32,114 nt of DNA from Pseudomonadota bacterium (lineage in GTDB: Bacteria > Pseudomonadota > Gammaproteobacteria > Burkholderiales > Burkholderiaceae_C). Every line of letters begins with the position of its first letter. The stretch's first letter is position 1. The notes beneath the pieces were generated by a model that was not told where the DNA came from, searched no databases, and saw only the letters and a program-made list of their open reading frames with translations. Below are positions 24,458 through 31,985 of the stretch, piece by piece. Made by a program: the position numbers and the translations under genes. Where the stretch lies: positions 1 through 32,114 of the forward strand of contig JAKCDM010000028.1 of the NCBI GenBank assembly GCA_021841865.1. Reading direction: 5' to 3'.

Positions 24458-24494
24458 GGCAAGCGCGGCCCGATGCCTGCGGGCCGCGCTTGCC
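24458..24494 (+). terminator. Strong hairpin after the lipoprotein gene
   Basis: Perfect 15-base arms, GGCAAGCGCGGCCCG at 24458-24472 and its complement at 24480-24494, flank the loop ATGCCTG. It starts six bases after the stop codon at 24450-24452. No T-run follows, so termination may depend on Rho or the hairpin may protect the 3' end. Confidence 0.7.
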
Positions 24495-24650
24495 GGGCGC
24501 TCGAGCACGCCGCGCGCGGCTGCGAGCGCTGGCCCCCGGCCGCCTGTAGCGCTTGCTTGCACTCTTGCGCGGGCACTGGGAGGACAATGGAGCCCTGGGG
24601 CCGGCGGGCGCACGCCGGCTGCGCAACGTGGAGCGTACGGGACTGCGGCA

Positions 24651-24926
24651 ATGGGTGAATTCAGCATCTGGCATTGGTTGATCGTGCTGGCGATCGTCGT
24701 CATGGTGTTCGGGACCAAGAAGCTCAAGAACATCGGCAGCGACCTGGGCGAGGCGGTCAAGGGCTTCAAGCAGGGCATGAAATCGGCGGAGGAAGACGGC
24801 CCGCCGCAGCCCGGGACCCCGCCCGCGGACGCGGCCGCGCGCATCGCGTCGGCCGACAAGCCGGTCGCGGACCCCCGCCCGGCGGCGGATTCGTCGGTGC
24901 AGGACGTCGAATTCAAATCCAGGTGA
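24651..24926 (+). CDS. tatA: Twin-arginine translocase subunit TatA (apparently orphan)
   Basis: This 91-residue protein has the TatA plan: a single membrane helix (about 6-21, [16 protein letters not shown]), the hinge [20 protein letters not shown] that forms the amphipathic helix, and an acidic Pro/Ala-rich disordered tail (about 48-91). The FGTKKL sequence after the helix is diagnostic for TatA/E. TatA oligomers form the protein-conducting part of the Tat pathway in the inner membrane. tatB and tatC are not adjacent; the next gene is a small cupin. This is therefore probably a second, stand-alone TatA/TatE-like copy, or a separated component of the only system. Confidence 0.92.
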   Translation: MGEFSIWHWLIVLAIVVMVFGTKKLKNIGSDLGEAVKGFKQGMKSAEEDGPPQPGTPPADAAARIASADKPVADPRPAADSSVQDVEFKSR

Positions 24927-24981
24927 GCGCCGGCGTGATCCACCGAGCGCCGATCGCCCGCCGCGGGCTAGCCGCACAGCC

Positions 24982-25248
24982 ATGACCGAGCAGGAGTTCG
25001 CCGCCAGGCTGCGTGAACAGGGCTTCGAGCAGCTCGTGGTGGTCGAGCGCGAGCCCGGCGGCGTGCTGGGCCTGCACCGCCACCCCTTCGAGGCGAAGGC
25101 GCTGGTGCTGCAGGGCAGCATCGAAATCGACTGTGCGGGCGAGACCCGGTCCTACGCCGCCGGAGAGGTATTCCACCTGGCGCGCGAGGCCGAGCATGCC
25201 GAGCGCTACGGCGCGCAAGGCGTTCGCTACCTGGTCGGGCGGCGCTGA
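24982..25248 (+). CDS. Small single-domain cupin protein
   Basis: This 88-residue protein is close to a minimal cupin barrel. GLHRHPFEAKALVLQGSIEI carries the first cupin motif (HxH followed by Glu), and the second motif region (AAGEVFHLAREAEHAERYGA) carries further His residues. Small cupins of this size bind metals or small ligands and are often of unknown role. It starts 55 bases after tatA on the same strand. The ribosome-binding site is weak, so the start is moderately uncertain. Confidence 0.75.
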   Translation: MTEQEFAARLREQGFEQLVVVEREPGGVLGLHRHPFEAKALVLQGSIEIDCAGETRSYAAGEVFHLAREAEHAERYGAQGVRYLVGRR

Positions 25249-25373
25249 CCCGCCCGATCCACCGCGTCCGGCGTGGGCCTTCGTGGTGGACGCTGTCGCG
25301 GGGCGGCGCCCGGTGAGCCGGGGTTGCACGAGCCCGTCGCCTTCACGGCCTGGCACGCCGGGGCAGATCTTGA

Positions 25374-25391
25374 ATCTATCTACTGATAGAT
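25374..25391. promoter_or_regulatory. 18-bp palindromic operator before the GST gene
   Basis: ATCTATC at 25374-25380 and GATAGAT at 25385-25391 are perfect 7-base arms around TACT, in a locally AT-rich patch about 100 bases before the GST start. Size and symmetry resemble TetR- or MarR-type sites. The TetR gene at 26894 in the same group is the obvious candidate to bind it. Confidence 0.5.
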
Positions 25392-25489
25392 AGTCTTGCT
25401 AAGATGCGCGCTTCGTGGCGTCGGCCGGACCTTCGGCGGTGACGCGACGACAAGCGCATGTCCAACAGCTCCAGCCCAAGGGTTCTTCC

Positions 25490-26107
25490 ATGAAAATCCA
25501 CGACTTCAAAGGCTTTCCCAACCCCGCTCGTGTTCGCATCGCGCTGGCCGAGAAAGGCGCCACCGACAAGGTCGAGTTCGTGCATGTCGACGTGCTCAAG
25601 GGCGAGCACCGCCTTCCCGGCTTCGTGGCCATGAATCCCAACGCGACCGTACCGGTGCTGGAACTGGACGACGGCACCACCATCAGCGAGTGCACTGCGA
25701 TCACCGAGTACATCGACCATGCCTTCGACGGCATCTCGCTGACCGGCACGACCGCCAGGCAACGCGCGGTGATCCACATGATGCAGTGCCGGGCCGAACA
25801 GGGCGTGATGGATGCCGTGGGCGCCTATTTCCACCACGCCACGCCCGGCCTCGGTGCGCTGGAGCTCTACCAGAACCAGGAATGGGGACTGAAGCAGCGC
25901 GAACGTGCCATCGCCGGCATGCGCTATTTCGACGGCGTGCTGGCCACGCAGCCCTTCGCCGCCGGCCAGCAGTTCTCGATCGCCGACATCACCCTGTTCG
26001 TGGGGCTGAACTTTGCCGATTTCGCCAAGATCGAGGTGCCGGCCGACCTGCAGCACCTGGCAGCCTGGCGCGCGCGCATGGCCCAGCGCCCCAGCATGGC
26101 CGGCTGA
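25490..26107 (+). CDS. Glutathione S-transferase
   Basis: This 205-residue enzyme conjugates glutathione to electrophiles. The N-terminal thioredoxin-like domain (1-80) has the active-site region FPNPARVRIALAEKG, the cis-proline segment TVPVLELDDG and the gamma-glutamyl binding motif ISECTAITEYID. The helical C-terminal domain (about 90-205) includes FSIADITLFVGLNFADF, the conserved Asp-containing capping box. An in-frame extension to 25415 lacks family sequence. It heads a probable operon with the ChrR-like cupin (50-base gap) and TetR, behind a palindromic operator. A maleylacetoacetate isomerase role (zeta class) cannot be excluded but no zeta-type signature is clear. Confidence 0.92.
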   Translation: MKIHDFKGFPNPARVRIALAEKGATDKVEFVHVDVLKGEHRLPGFVAMNPNATVPVLELDDGTTISECTAITEYIDHAFDGISLTGTTARQRAVIHMMQCRAEQGVMDAVGAYFHHATPGLGALELYQNQEWGLKQRERAIAGMRYFDGVLATQPFAAGQQFSIADITLFVGLNFADFAKIEVPADLQHLAAWRARMAQRPSMAG

Positions 26108-26156
26108 CCCGAGCGGTCTCGACCATCCCTGCCTGCCCACCCAGCCGGAGCCATCG

Positions 26157-26837
26157 ATGGACCTTCACGCCCAGTTCGACCAACGGGTGCTTTTGCATGG
26201 CGCCGACCTGCCGTGGGTGGACTCGCCGATGGCTGGGGTGCAACGCCGCATGCTCGACCGCATCGGCGGCGAGGTGGCTCGCGCCACGTCCATCGTGCGC
26301 TATGCACCCGGCAGCCATTTCAGCCCGCATGTGCACCATGGCGGCGAGGAGTTCCTGGTCCTCGACGGAGTGTTCCAGGACGAGCACGGCGACTACCCCG
26401 CCGGCAGCTACGTGCGCAACCCGCCCACCAGCCGTCACACGCCCGGCTCGCAGACCGGTTGCGTGATCTTCGTCAAGCTGTGGCAGTTCGACCCGGCCGA
26501 TCGCACGTCGGTGGTGATCGACACCGGCAAGATCGGCCGCGTGCAGGACGCCACCCGCGCCGGCGTGGCGGTGACGCCATTGTTCGAGGACGAGCGCGAA
26601 TCGGTGAGCCTGGAGACCTGGCAACCCGGCGCACGGCTCGACTGCGTGATGCCCGACGGCGCCGAACTGCTGGTGCTGGCCGGTGGCCTCAGCGAGGGCG
26701 CGGACGAGTTGCGCGCCTGGTCCTGGTTGCGGGTTCCCCGTGGGGGCCGACTCGCTGCCGTGGCCAGGGCGCAAGGCGCCACCGTCTGGGTCAAGACCCG
26801 CCACCTGCGATTCGTGCAGGCACCGCGCGCGGATTGA
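26157..26837 (+). CDS. ChrR-like double cupin protein
   Basis: This 226-residue protein has two cupin domains. The first (about 40-115) holds SHFSPHVHHGGEEFLVLDGV, with the His-His-Glu metal ligands, and SRHTPGSQTG with the fourth His. The second (about 130-210) is a more diverged barrel. It resembles the cupin part of ChrR anti-sigma factors, but lacks the N-terminal zinc-binding anti-sigma domain, and no ECF sigma gene is near. CGGAG at 26146-26150 supports the start. The company of a GST and a TetR regulator suggests a role in oxidant or electrophile detoxification; that is inferred. Confidence 0.85.
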   Translation: MDLHAQFDQRVLLHGADLPWVDSPMAGVQRRMLDRIGGEVARATSIVRYAPGSHFSPHVHHGGEEFLVLDGVFQDEHGDYPAGSYVRNPPTSRHTPGSQTGCVIFVKLWQFDPADRTSVVIDTGKIGRVQDATRAGVAVTPLFEDERESVSLETWQPGARLDCVMPDGAELLVLAGGLSEGADELRAWSWLRVPRGGRLAAVARAQGATVWVKTRHLRFVQAPRAD

Positions 26838-26893
26838 CCAGCAGGTTCCCGCCGCCCGCCGGGAAGGCGCGTGGGTTTGCGACAATCGCCCCC

Positions 26894-27460
26894 ATGGCCG
26901 ACAAACGTACCGAATTGCAAACCCTGGCGCAGGCCATCGTGCAGCGATCGGGGCTGCACGAGCTGAGTTTTCGGCAGCTCGCCGAACGGACGGGGGTCAA
27001 GTCGTCCAGCGTGCACTATTACTTCCGGGAAAAGCACGATCTCACGGCCGTGCTGATCTCCAGCTACAGCGAGGCCTTCGCGCAGCGTCTTGCAGTCATC
27101 GACGAGCAGCCGGGAAGCTTGAAACGCAAGCTGGCGGGCTTCGTGGACCTGTTCGAACAGGCGGCGCAGGACGACAAGCTGTGCCTGTGCGGAATGCTGG
27201 CCGCCGAGATCTCGTCGCTCGACGAGCATTGCCGGGGCCTGTTGAGCGGCTTTTTCAAGCAGGCGGAGCTCTGGCTCGCGCGCATCCTGGAACAGCACCA
27301 CGGCGAACTGCTGTCGCCGCTGCCTCCCGGCCGGCTTGCCGCCGTGCTGATGTCCGGGCTGGAAGGCGCGCTGCTGCTGGACCGCGTGCACGGCGCGGGC
27401 TCCCACCTCCAGGCGCAACGCCAGCTCATCGACTCCTTCGCGACCGGCGCGCAATCGTGA
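26894..27460 (+). CDS. TetR-family regulator
   Basis: This 188-residue repressor has an N-terminal helix-turn-helix (about 22-45, LSFRQLAERTGVKSSSVHYY followed by FREKHDL), the TetR signature. The variable C-terminal ligand-binding domain spans about 60-188. TetR proteins normally repress adjacent genes and release DNA on binding a small hydrophobic or electrophilic compound. It lies 56 bases after the ChrR-like cupin on the same strand, so it probably regulates the GST-cupin-TetR group through the palindrome at 25374-25391. ATG at 26894 is placed just before the conserved domain; longer frames contain none. Confidence 0.9.
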   Translation: MADKRTELQTLAQAIVQRSGLHELSFRQLAERTGVKSSSVHYYFREKHDLTAVLISSYSEAFAQRLAVIDEQPGSLKRKLAGFVDLFEQAAQDDKLCLCGMLAAEISSLDEHCRGLLSGFFKQAELWLARILEQHHGELLSPLPPGRLAAVLMSGLEGALLLDRVHGAGSHLQAQRQLIDSFATGAQS

Positions 27461-27800
27461 CCCCGGGTCGGGCGTGGCCGTCGTGATGACGCGCACGCCA
27501 AGGCCGGGCAGCTGGCGACGATTCGCACCACTGCGGCGTGCGCCGGCAAGCGGCCGCCGGCCGCCCTCGCTGCGCACACTGCAGCGTTATGCGCAGGCGG
27601 ACGGCGCCCGCGCCGTGGTCCGCATCGAAGCCTGACGGTTCGCGCCAGACCATACCGGCGCGGGAAAGCAAAATTGGCTCGCCTGCCTGAAGCGAAGCTC
27701 GCGGCGAAGCGTTGGCCTTGACCGCCACACATCACGAAATTACAAAGTTGGGATGCGCACGTGCATCCGCGCGGCGCCCGCGCATGCCGGAGCCTTGCTC
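27461..27800. other. Intergenic region with a gene remnant
   Basis: These 340 bases separate TetR from LysR. The first half contains the antitoxin-like remnant at 27486-27635. The second half is AT-richer and presumably holds the LysR promoter, with no clear motif seen. Confidence 0.5.
27486..27635 (+). pseudogene. Probable remnant of an XRE-family antitoxin/regulator
   Basis: A 49-residue frame ends SLRTLQRYAQADGARAVVRI plus EA. This closely resembles the C-terminus of XRE helix-turn-helix antitoxins (typically PTLxTLQRYAxALGGRLEVR). The upstream part has no helix-turn-helix and is Arg/Pro-rich, so the gene appears truncated at its 5' end. No toxin gene is adjacent. Confidence 0.4.
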
Positions 27801-28706
27801 ATGGATCTCAACCTTCGCCGCCTTCGCTACTTCCTGGCCGTCGCCGAGCACGGCAATTTCGGGCGCGCGGCCGAGGCGGTGTTTCTGTCGAAGACCGCGC
27901 TGAGCGAACAGATCCGTCTGCTCGAGCAGGAATGGGGATTGAAGCTTTTCGAGCGCAACCCCAGGGGCGCCGACCTTACGGACGACGGTCGCGCACTGGT
28001 CGAGGATACGCGTCTGCTGCTCACGCACGCGCAAGGCCTGGCAGCGGCGGTCGGGCGCCGGCGCAGCGGGACGGAATCTGTGTTTCGTCTCGGCTTCGGC
28101 GCCCTGGCCGCCGGCGAAGGCACGGCGCGCCTGATCGACATCATCAAGTCCGCGCGGCCGAATGTCGATCTGCGACTCACCCACCTCTCCTACGCCCGGC
28201 AGGTGCACGCCGTGCTGGACGGGGAGGTCGACGCGAGTATCGCGCGCGGGCCGATCGACCCGACTCCCGGGCTGGTGCTGAGCGAACTCGGAACCGAACC
28301 CAGGATGGCCATGGTCGCGGCGACGCACCCGCTGGCCGGCCGCTCCAGCGTGCGCGTGGCCGATCTTCGCGCCGAGCGCCGTGTCACCACCAATGGCGTG
28401 CCCGAGCGATGGCGCAAATGGTGGTGCTTGGACCCGGGGCCCGACGGCGCACCACCGCCATACGGCCCGCTGATCCACTCCTGGGAGGAGCAGATCGAGG
28501 CAGCGGCCTGCTCGCTGGCCATGAGCATCGTTCCGGCCACCGCGGCGCGGACCTACAGCAGGGCCGACGTCGCGTTCATCCCCATCTGCGACGCCGAACC
28601 CTGCGCCGTCGTGATGTGCACCAGGGTCGCGGACACCCCCGCCTGGATGGCCGATGTGATCTCGCGGTCCCGGGTGGCCTGGAAGCATCTCTGGGCGGGG
28701 GCGTAG
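27801..28706 (+). CDS. LysR-family regulator
   Basis: This 301-residue regulator has the LysR helix-turn-helix (about 3-60, LNLRRLRYFLAVAEHGNFGR onward) and a periplasmic-binding-protein-like effector domain (about 90-300). ATG at 27801 is the standard start for the family; a longer frame from 27753 adds nothing conserved. LysR proteins usually regulate a divergent gene, but here the upstream neighbour is TetR on the same strand and the downstream genes are convergent, so the target cannot be assigned. The stop codon lies within the loop of a GC-rich hairpin. Confidence 0.93.
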   Translation: MDLNLRRLRYFLAVAEHGNFGRAAEAVFLSKTALSEQIRLLEQEWGLKLFERNPRGADLTDDGRALVEDTRLLLTHAQGLAAAVGRRRSGTESVFRLGFGALAAGEGTARLIDIIKSARPNVDLRLTHLSYARQVHAVLDGEVDASIARGPIDPTPGLVLSELGTEPRMAMVAATHPLAGRSSVRVADLRAERRVTTNGVPERWRKWWCLDPGPDGAPPPYGPLIHSWEEQIEAAACSLAMSIVPATAARTYSRADVAFIPICDAEPCAVVMCTRVADTPAWMADVISRSRVAWKHLWAGA

Positions 28707-28717
28707 GCGCCCCCGCC
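28694..28717. terminator. Bidirectional hairpin overlapping the LysR stop
   Basis: GGCGGGGGCG at 28694-28703 and CGCCCCCGCC at 28708-28717 are perfect 10-base arms. The 4-base loop contains the LysR stop codon TAG (28704-28706). It lies between convergent LysR and porin genes and can serve both. No T-run is present. Confidence 0.65.
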
Positions 28718-28748
28718 GACCCGGAGACTTCGCGGCCCCCTCGGGCGA

Positions 28749-29900
28749 CTAGAACTGGTGCCGCATGCCGACGGTGAATCCACTCGCGGCCTGGTTCGCC
28801 ACGCCGCTGAAGAAGTCCGTCGCATCCCCACCCCCGAAGGCCGCGCCGTCCTGGTTGTCGATGCGCGCGTAGGAGGCATAGACGTCGGTCTGACGCGACA
28901 GCGAGTAGTCGTAACCCAGCGCGATCTGGTGGGCCGACGGATCGCCCGCCAGCGTGGAGTTCCGGGTGGCCTCGTAGGACACCAGGATGTTGGCGGAGCC
29001 CACCGGGATGGTGCCGCCGAGCAGCCAGGAGTCCAGGCGACCGCCGCTGTAGTCGGGGCTGGCGTGCTCGTAGATGCCGGAAACCCTCGCCACGCCGAAG
29101 TCGTAGCTGCCGTAGATCTGCCAGACATCGATGCCGCCGTCGTTGATCCCGGTCGCGGGGTCGACCACCAGGTTCAGCAGGCGGCCGTAGTTCACGCCGG
29201 CCGTCGCGGCTCCTCGCTGGTAATCGAGGTTCAGGTCCCATGAGCGCGGCACCTTGGACTGCTGGAGCTGGGCCGCGGCCACGGTGCCTGTGCCACCGGG
29301 AGCGAAGGAGTACGAAGCCTGCGCGGTGATCCCGGCGATCACCGGGCTGCTGTACTGCAGGGTCTGGTCGGTGCGCGCCAGGCCGGGCTCCTGGGTGAGC
29401 ACCGACAGGTTCGAGGCAGCTCCGGTCATGCCCCAGCCGAACGGGTCGATCTTGGCCACCTCGTTGACGAACTGTAGGGTGTACATGCGCCCGGCCAGAA
29501 GGGTCCCGTAGTGCCCGGACAGGCCTACGTAGGCCTGGCGCTGCATGAACCCGCCGCCCCCGCAGAAGTTCGCGCCGTCGGGGGGCGCGCCCAACGCCGC
29601 GTCCTGGCTCAGGCCGGTGCCGCAGAAGCCGGTCTCCGCATCGAACAGGACCTTGAGTCCCGAGCCCAGCGCCTCGGTGCCCTGGAGGCCGATTCTCGAG
29701 CCGGCGGCGACGCCGGAACTCAGGCCCGTGGAGCTGGTCGTCGCTCCGCCTCCGCCCGGCCTGGCGATGCCCGAGAAGTGGGTGACGCCGGCGTCGATCA
29801 GGCCGTACAGGCGCACGCCGGCGTCGGCGGTCCCCGACAGGGCCGCGCACGCCGTGAACACCAGCACGGCGGAAGTCGTCTTCTTGCATGAGATCATCAT
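28749..29900 (-). CDS. Gram-negative outer-membrane porin
   Basis: This 383-residue protein begins MMISCKKTTSAVLVFTACAA, a signal peptide cleaved after GTADA. The mature sequence starts GVRLYGLIDAGVTHFSGIAR, typical of trimeric betaproteobacterial porins, and it ends GFTVGMRHQF with the C-terminal Phe needed for outer-membrane assembly. Alternating polar/hydrophobic strands fit a 16-strand barrel. GAGGAG lies three bases before the ATG at 29900 and six before the one at 29897, so the second ATG may be used. It lies 41 bases downstream of the SnoaL-like gene on the same strand, suggesting co-transcription. Substrate unknown. Confidence 0.93.
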   Translation of the reverse strand: MMISCKKTTSAVLVFTACAALSGTADAGVRLYGLIDAGVTHFSGIARPGGGGATTSSTGLSSGVAAGSRIGLQGTEALGSGLKVLFDAETGFCGTGLSQDAALGAPPDGANFCGGGGFMQRQAYVGLSGHYGTLLAGRMYTLQFVNEVAKIDPFGWGMTGAASNLSVLTQEPGLARTDQTLQYSSPVIAGITAQASYSFAPGGTGTVAAAQLQQSKVPRSWDLNLDYQRGAATAGVNYGRLLNLVVDPATGINDGGIDVWQIYGSYDFGVARVSGIYEHASPDYSGGRLDSWLLGGTIPVGSANILVSYEATRNSTLAGDPSAHQIALGYDYSLSRQTDVYASYARIDNQDGAAFGGGDATDFFSGVANQAASGFTVGMRHQF

Positions 29901-29941
29901 GTGCTCCTCGCGTCTCCAGGGGGTGCGGGACCGCGGCGGCC

Positions 29942-30541
29942 TCATTGGAGGGCCACCGGCGGGTTGTCGATCAGGGGAGCGAGCAGTTCCCGGGCACGCG
30001 TGGGGCTGATGACGTCACCGGGGTCGGGAAGCAGCAGTTCGCGGCTTCCCGGCATCTGGTAGACGTGCTCGCCGATCATGCGGGCGTCCTGGTCGTAGTG
30101 CCAGACCATCGCGACCTTGCGCTTTTCCAGGTAGGTCCGCTCCGGATGCTCGATCTGCTCCCCCTGCGCAAGTAGCGCGGCACCTGGCAGGAAGTGGAAG
30201 AACGTCGACTCCGACGCGAATCCCCAATCCGCGACGGCGATGACCTGATCGGTCGGCCACAGCACGATCGCGCCGGAGGAGCTCAACTGGTCGTAGAAGC
30301 CGGCGACCTCGTCGCGCCCGCGCATCAGCAGGCGCTGCCCGTTGACGTCGATCTGGTACTGCGGCTGCGCTACGCTCATGTCGGGTGCCAGGATCTCCTG
30401 CCAGCGCTGGGACACCTCCAGCAGACCGTGACGCCGGTAGTTCAGCAAGATCCTGATGTGGTGCCGGTTCGACATGCTTCTGACCATGGCGTCAAGCCCG
30501 TTGAACATCTGAACGAAACTCTGCTCGTATTTGCCTGTCAT
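29942..30541 (-). CDS. SnoaL/NTF2-like protein
   Basis: This 199-residue protein has the SnoaL/NTF2-like fold. HHIRILLNYRRHGLLEVSQR with WQEILAPDMSVAQPQYQI is the first helix-strand part, and RLLMRGRDEVAGFYDQLSSS is the typical motif. The C-terminal 45 residues (MPGSRELLLPDPGDVISPTR onward) are an extra tail. GGAG at 30549-30552, seven bases before the ATG, fixes the start; the frame extends to 30694 without family sequence. Members include polyketide cyclases, dehydratases and ring-hydroxylating dioxygenase small subunits; the reaction here is unknown. It is upstream of the porin gene on the same strand. Confidence 0.8.
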   Translation of the reverse strand: MTGKYEQSFVQMFNGLDAMVRSMSNRHHIRILLNYRRHGLLEVSQRWQEILAPDMSVAQPQYQIDVNGQRLLMRGRDEVAGFYDQLSSSGAIVLWPTDQVIAVADWGFASESTFFHFLPGAALLAQGEQIEHPERTYLEKRKVAMVWHYDQDARMIGEHVYQMPGSRELLLPDPGDVISPTRARELLAPLIDNPPVALQ

Positions 30542-30720
30542 GCCTTTGCTCCGAAAATTCCTGATGACCTGGTTCGATGGAATGGTGCCGGCGCCAGGCG
30601 CGCCCGGACACGCGGGTCGCGGCGCCCGCAGGCCACCGGCACGACGATTCTTGTGAGCAGGCGGAAGGACGTCCATGCGGAAGTTCCGGCGCATGTACGG
30701 TTTCCCGGGACGCGGCGTAG

Positions 30721-30895
30721 CATCGGCCCGCCAACGGCTTCATGCAGGACCCTCAGGGCGCGCGGTTCACCCCGCTGACCATGCGCATGGAACTGAGCAG
30801 CCTGCCGGCGCTGATCCTCAGTCCCGGCGCGCAGGCCAAGTTCGTGCACACCAGCTCGACCAGCTTCGGCCTCAAGCCTGGCAGCTGGCCTTGAG
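30721..30895 (+). pseudogene. C-terminal gene remnant, unknown
   Basis: An in-frame stop (TAG at 30718-30720) is followed by an open frame of 57 codons ending at 30895. From the internal ATG at 30742 it reads MQDPQGARFTPLTMRMELSS and then LPALILSPGAQAKFVHTSST. It reads like the conserved end of a protein with the beginning missing. I cannot name the family. It lies near the 3' end of a tRNA gene, a common integration site, so it may be a mobile-element leftover. Confidence 0.3.
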
Positions 30896-31217
30896 CCGGC
30901 GGCTGGATGTTGTCATCGAATTCCAGTCCGCCGAGGCTTGGTCGCATCGGGGCGCGCAGCGGGGGCACCCAGGCGTGCAGGACGTTCTCGACCTGGGCTC
31001 TCGCCCAGGCCAGTTCCGGGCCTGAGGTTCGCAGCATGCGAAGTGCCAAGCGCATGGCATGCCGCTCGCGCTGTTCCTGCAGACGCAGGATGTAGACCAG
31101 GATGTCGTGCTTGAGTTCGGCGAGCCTGCGCCGCCCGTACCACTTGTTCCTCGCAAGTTCAGCGAGTCGGTACGCGTTGAAGGAGGGGTCATGCGTGGCT
31201 CCATGCGTTGCGGACAT
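30753..31217 (-). CDS. Possible hypothetical protein downstream of tRNA-Ile
   Basis: An open frame of about 154 residues starts at an ATG (31217-31215) that overlaps the terminal base of the tRNA-Ile CCA. The N-terminal half is helical and charged (RNKWYGRRRLAELKHDILVY onward), a plausible protein. The C-terminal 45 residues lie antisense to the remnant at 30721-30895. No clear ribosome-binding site exists because the tRNA occupies that place. It may be a remnant or spurious. Confidence 0.25.
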   Translation of the reverse strand: MSATHGATHDPSFNAYRLAELARNKWYGRRRLAELKHDILVYILRLQEQRERHAMRLALRMLRTSGPELAWARAQVENVLHAWVPPLRAPMRPSLGGLEFDDNIQPPAQGQLPGLRPKLVELVCTNLACAPGLRISAGRLLSSMRMVSGVNRAP

Positions 31218-31293
31218 GGTGCGACGGATGGGGCTCGAACCCATAACCCGCCCCTTATAAAGAGGCCGCTCTGACCCGTTGAGCTACCGTCGC
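31217..31293 (-). tRNA. tRNA-Ile, anticodon UAU
   Basis: The 77-base sequence on the minus strand folds as a full cloverleaf. The acceptor stem is GCGACGG/CCGTCGC, the D stem GCTC/GAGC, the anticodon stem GCCTC/GGGGC with loop TTTATAA, and the T stem ATGGG/CCCAT with loop TTCGAGC. CCA is encoded. The anticodon in the loop is TAT, which reads AUA (Ile). Ile identity features are present: A73, A37, A38, U12-A23 and C29-G41. Most bacteria read AUA with a lysidine-modified CAU tRNA, so this species is unusual. Confidence 0.9.
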
Positions 31294-31658
31294 GCTGGGA
31301 CTTCTGATCCAGCGCGAGGTATTCGGAGTGCGGTGCCACCCACGCGCACCTTTACGCCAGGGCGGCCGCCGGGATGGGCGACGCCTCGGAGGGCAGGGGG
31401 GCAGCGGTGGGCAGGGGGCTGTGGCATGGATGTGATCACGCCCGGCCGCGGGCCAGGCGATCGGGTGCCAGCGTACTCGCAGCACAAGCGGCTGTGGGGC
31501 CGGGGCCGCGATGGCGCGGGCGGCACCACAAGTTCACAAGAAGGGAGCGTTCGCCATGTGCTGCATGATCGGAAAGGCTGGGCGGAAACAAAGCGGAAAC
31601 GACGCGGTCACAAATGCTCGACCTAATTCTCAAGAAACACCGCTAACTCTTTGTTTTC
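31294..31658. other. Gap between the two tRNA genes
   Basis: I see no gene in these 365 bases. Short frames here lack conserved sequence and good starts. It must contain the promoter for tRNA-Ile, but no clear -35/-10 pair is visible by eye. Confidence 0.5.
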
Positions 31659-31748
31659 TGGTGCCCGGAGGGGGAATCGAACCCCCACGACCCTGTTCGG
31701 GTCGGCGGATTTTAAGTCCGCTGCGTCTACCGATTTCGCCATCCGGGC
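31659..31748 (-). tRNA. tRNA-Leu, anticodon UAA
   Basis: The 90-base minus-strand sequence folds as a class II tRNA with a long variable arm. The acceptor stem is GCCCGGA/TCCGGGC, the anticodon stem GCGGA/TCCGC with loop CTTAAAA (anticodon TAA), the variable arm CGACCC...GGGTCG, and the T stem GGGGG/CCCCC with loop TTCGATT. Discriminator A and an encoded CCA complete it. It reads UUA, and UUG by wobble, both rare codons in this GC-rich DNA. Confidence 0.97.
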
Positions 31749-31985
31749 GCGACGCAGCCGGGCATCCTAGTCGATTTGCCTGGCGCAATGGTCTGGCGTG
31801 CGCGAGCGGGGGCCGTGGCTGGCCGAGCGAAACGGGCGGTTTGGCAGGGCCGTATTGCAACCGTCAGGTTGCGCATTTGCATGCATTGGGGGACACGATC
31901 ACTTGGCGCTGGACGATGCTCTGAGTACGGCAAGATCTTTGGGTGATCGTCCGGTTGATCGGGAAACAAACAGAGATATATGGGT

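Noticed and set aside
25490-26107. GST as the maleylacetoacetate isomerase missing from the fahA cluster
   Set aside because: It lies 8 kb away in a TetR-linked group and I see no zeta-class signature; it stays only a remote possibility.
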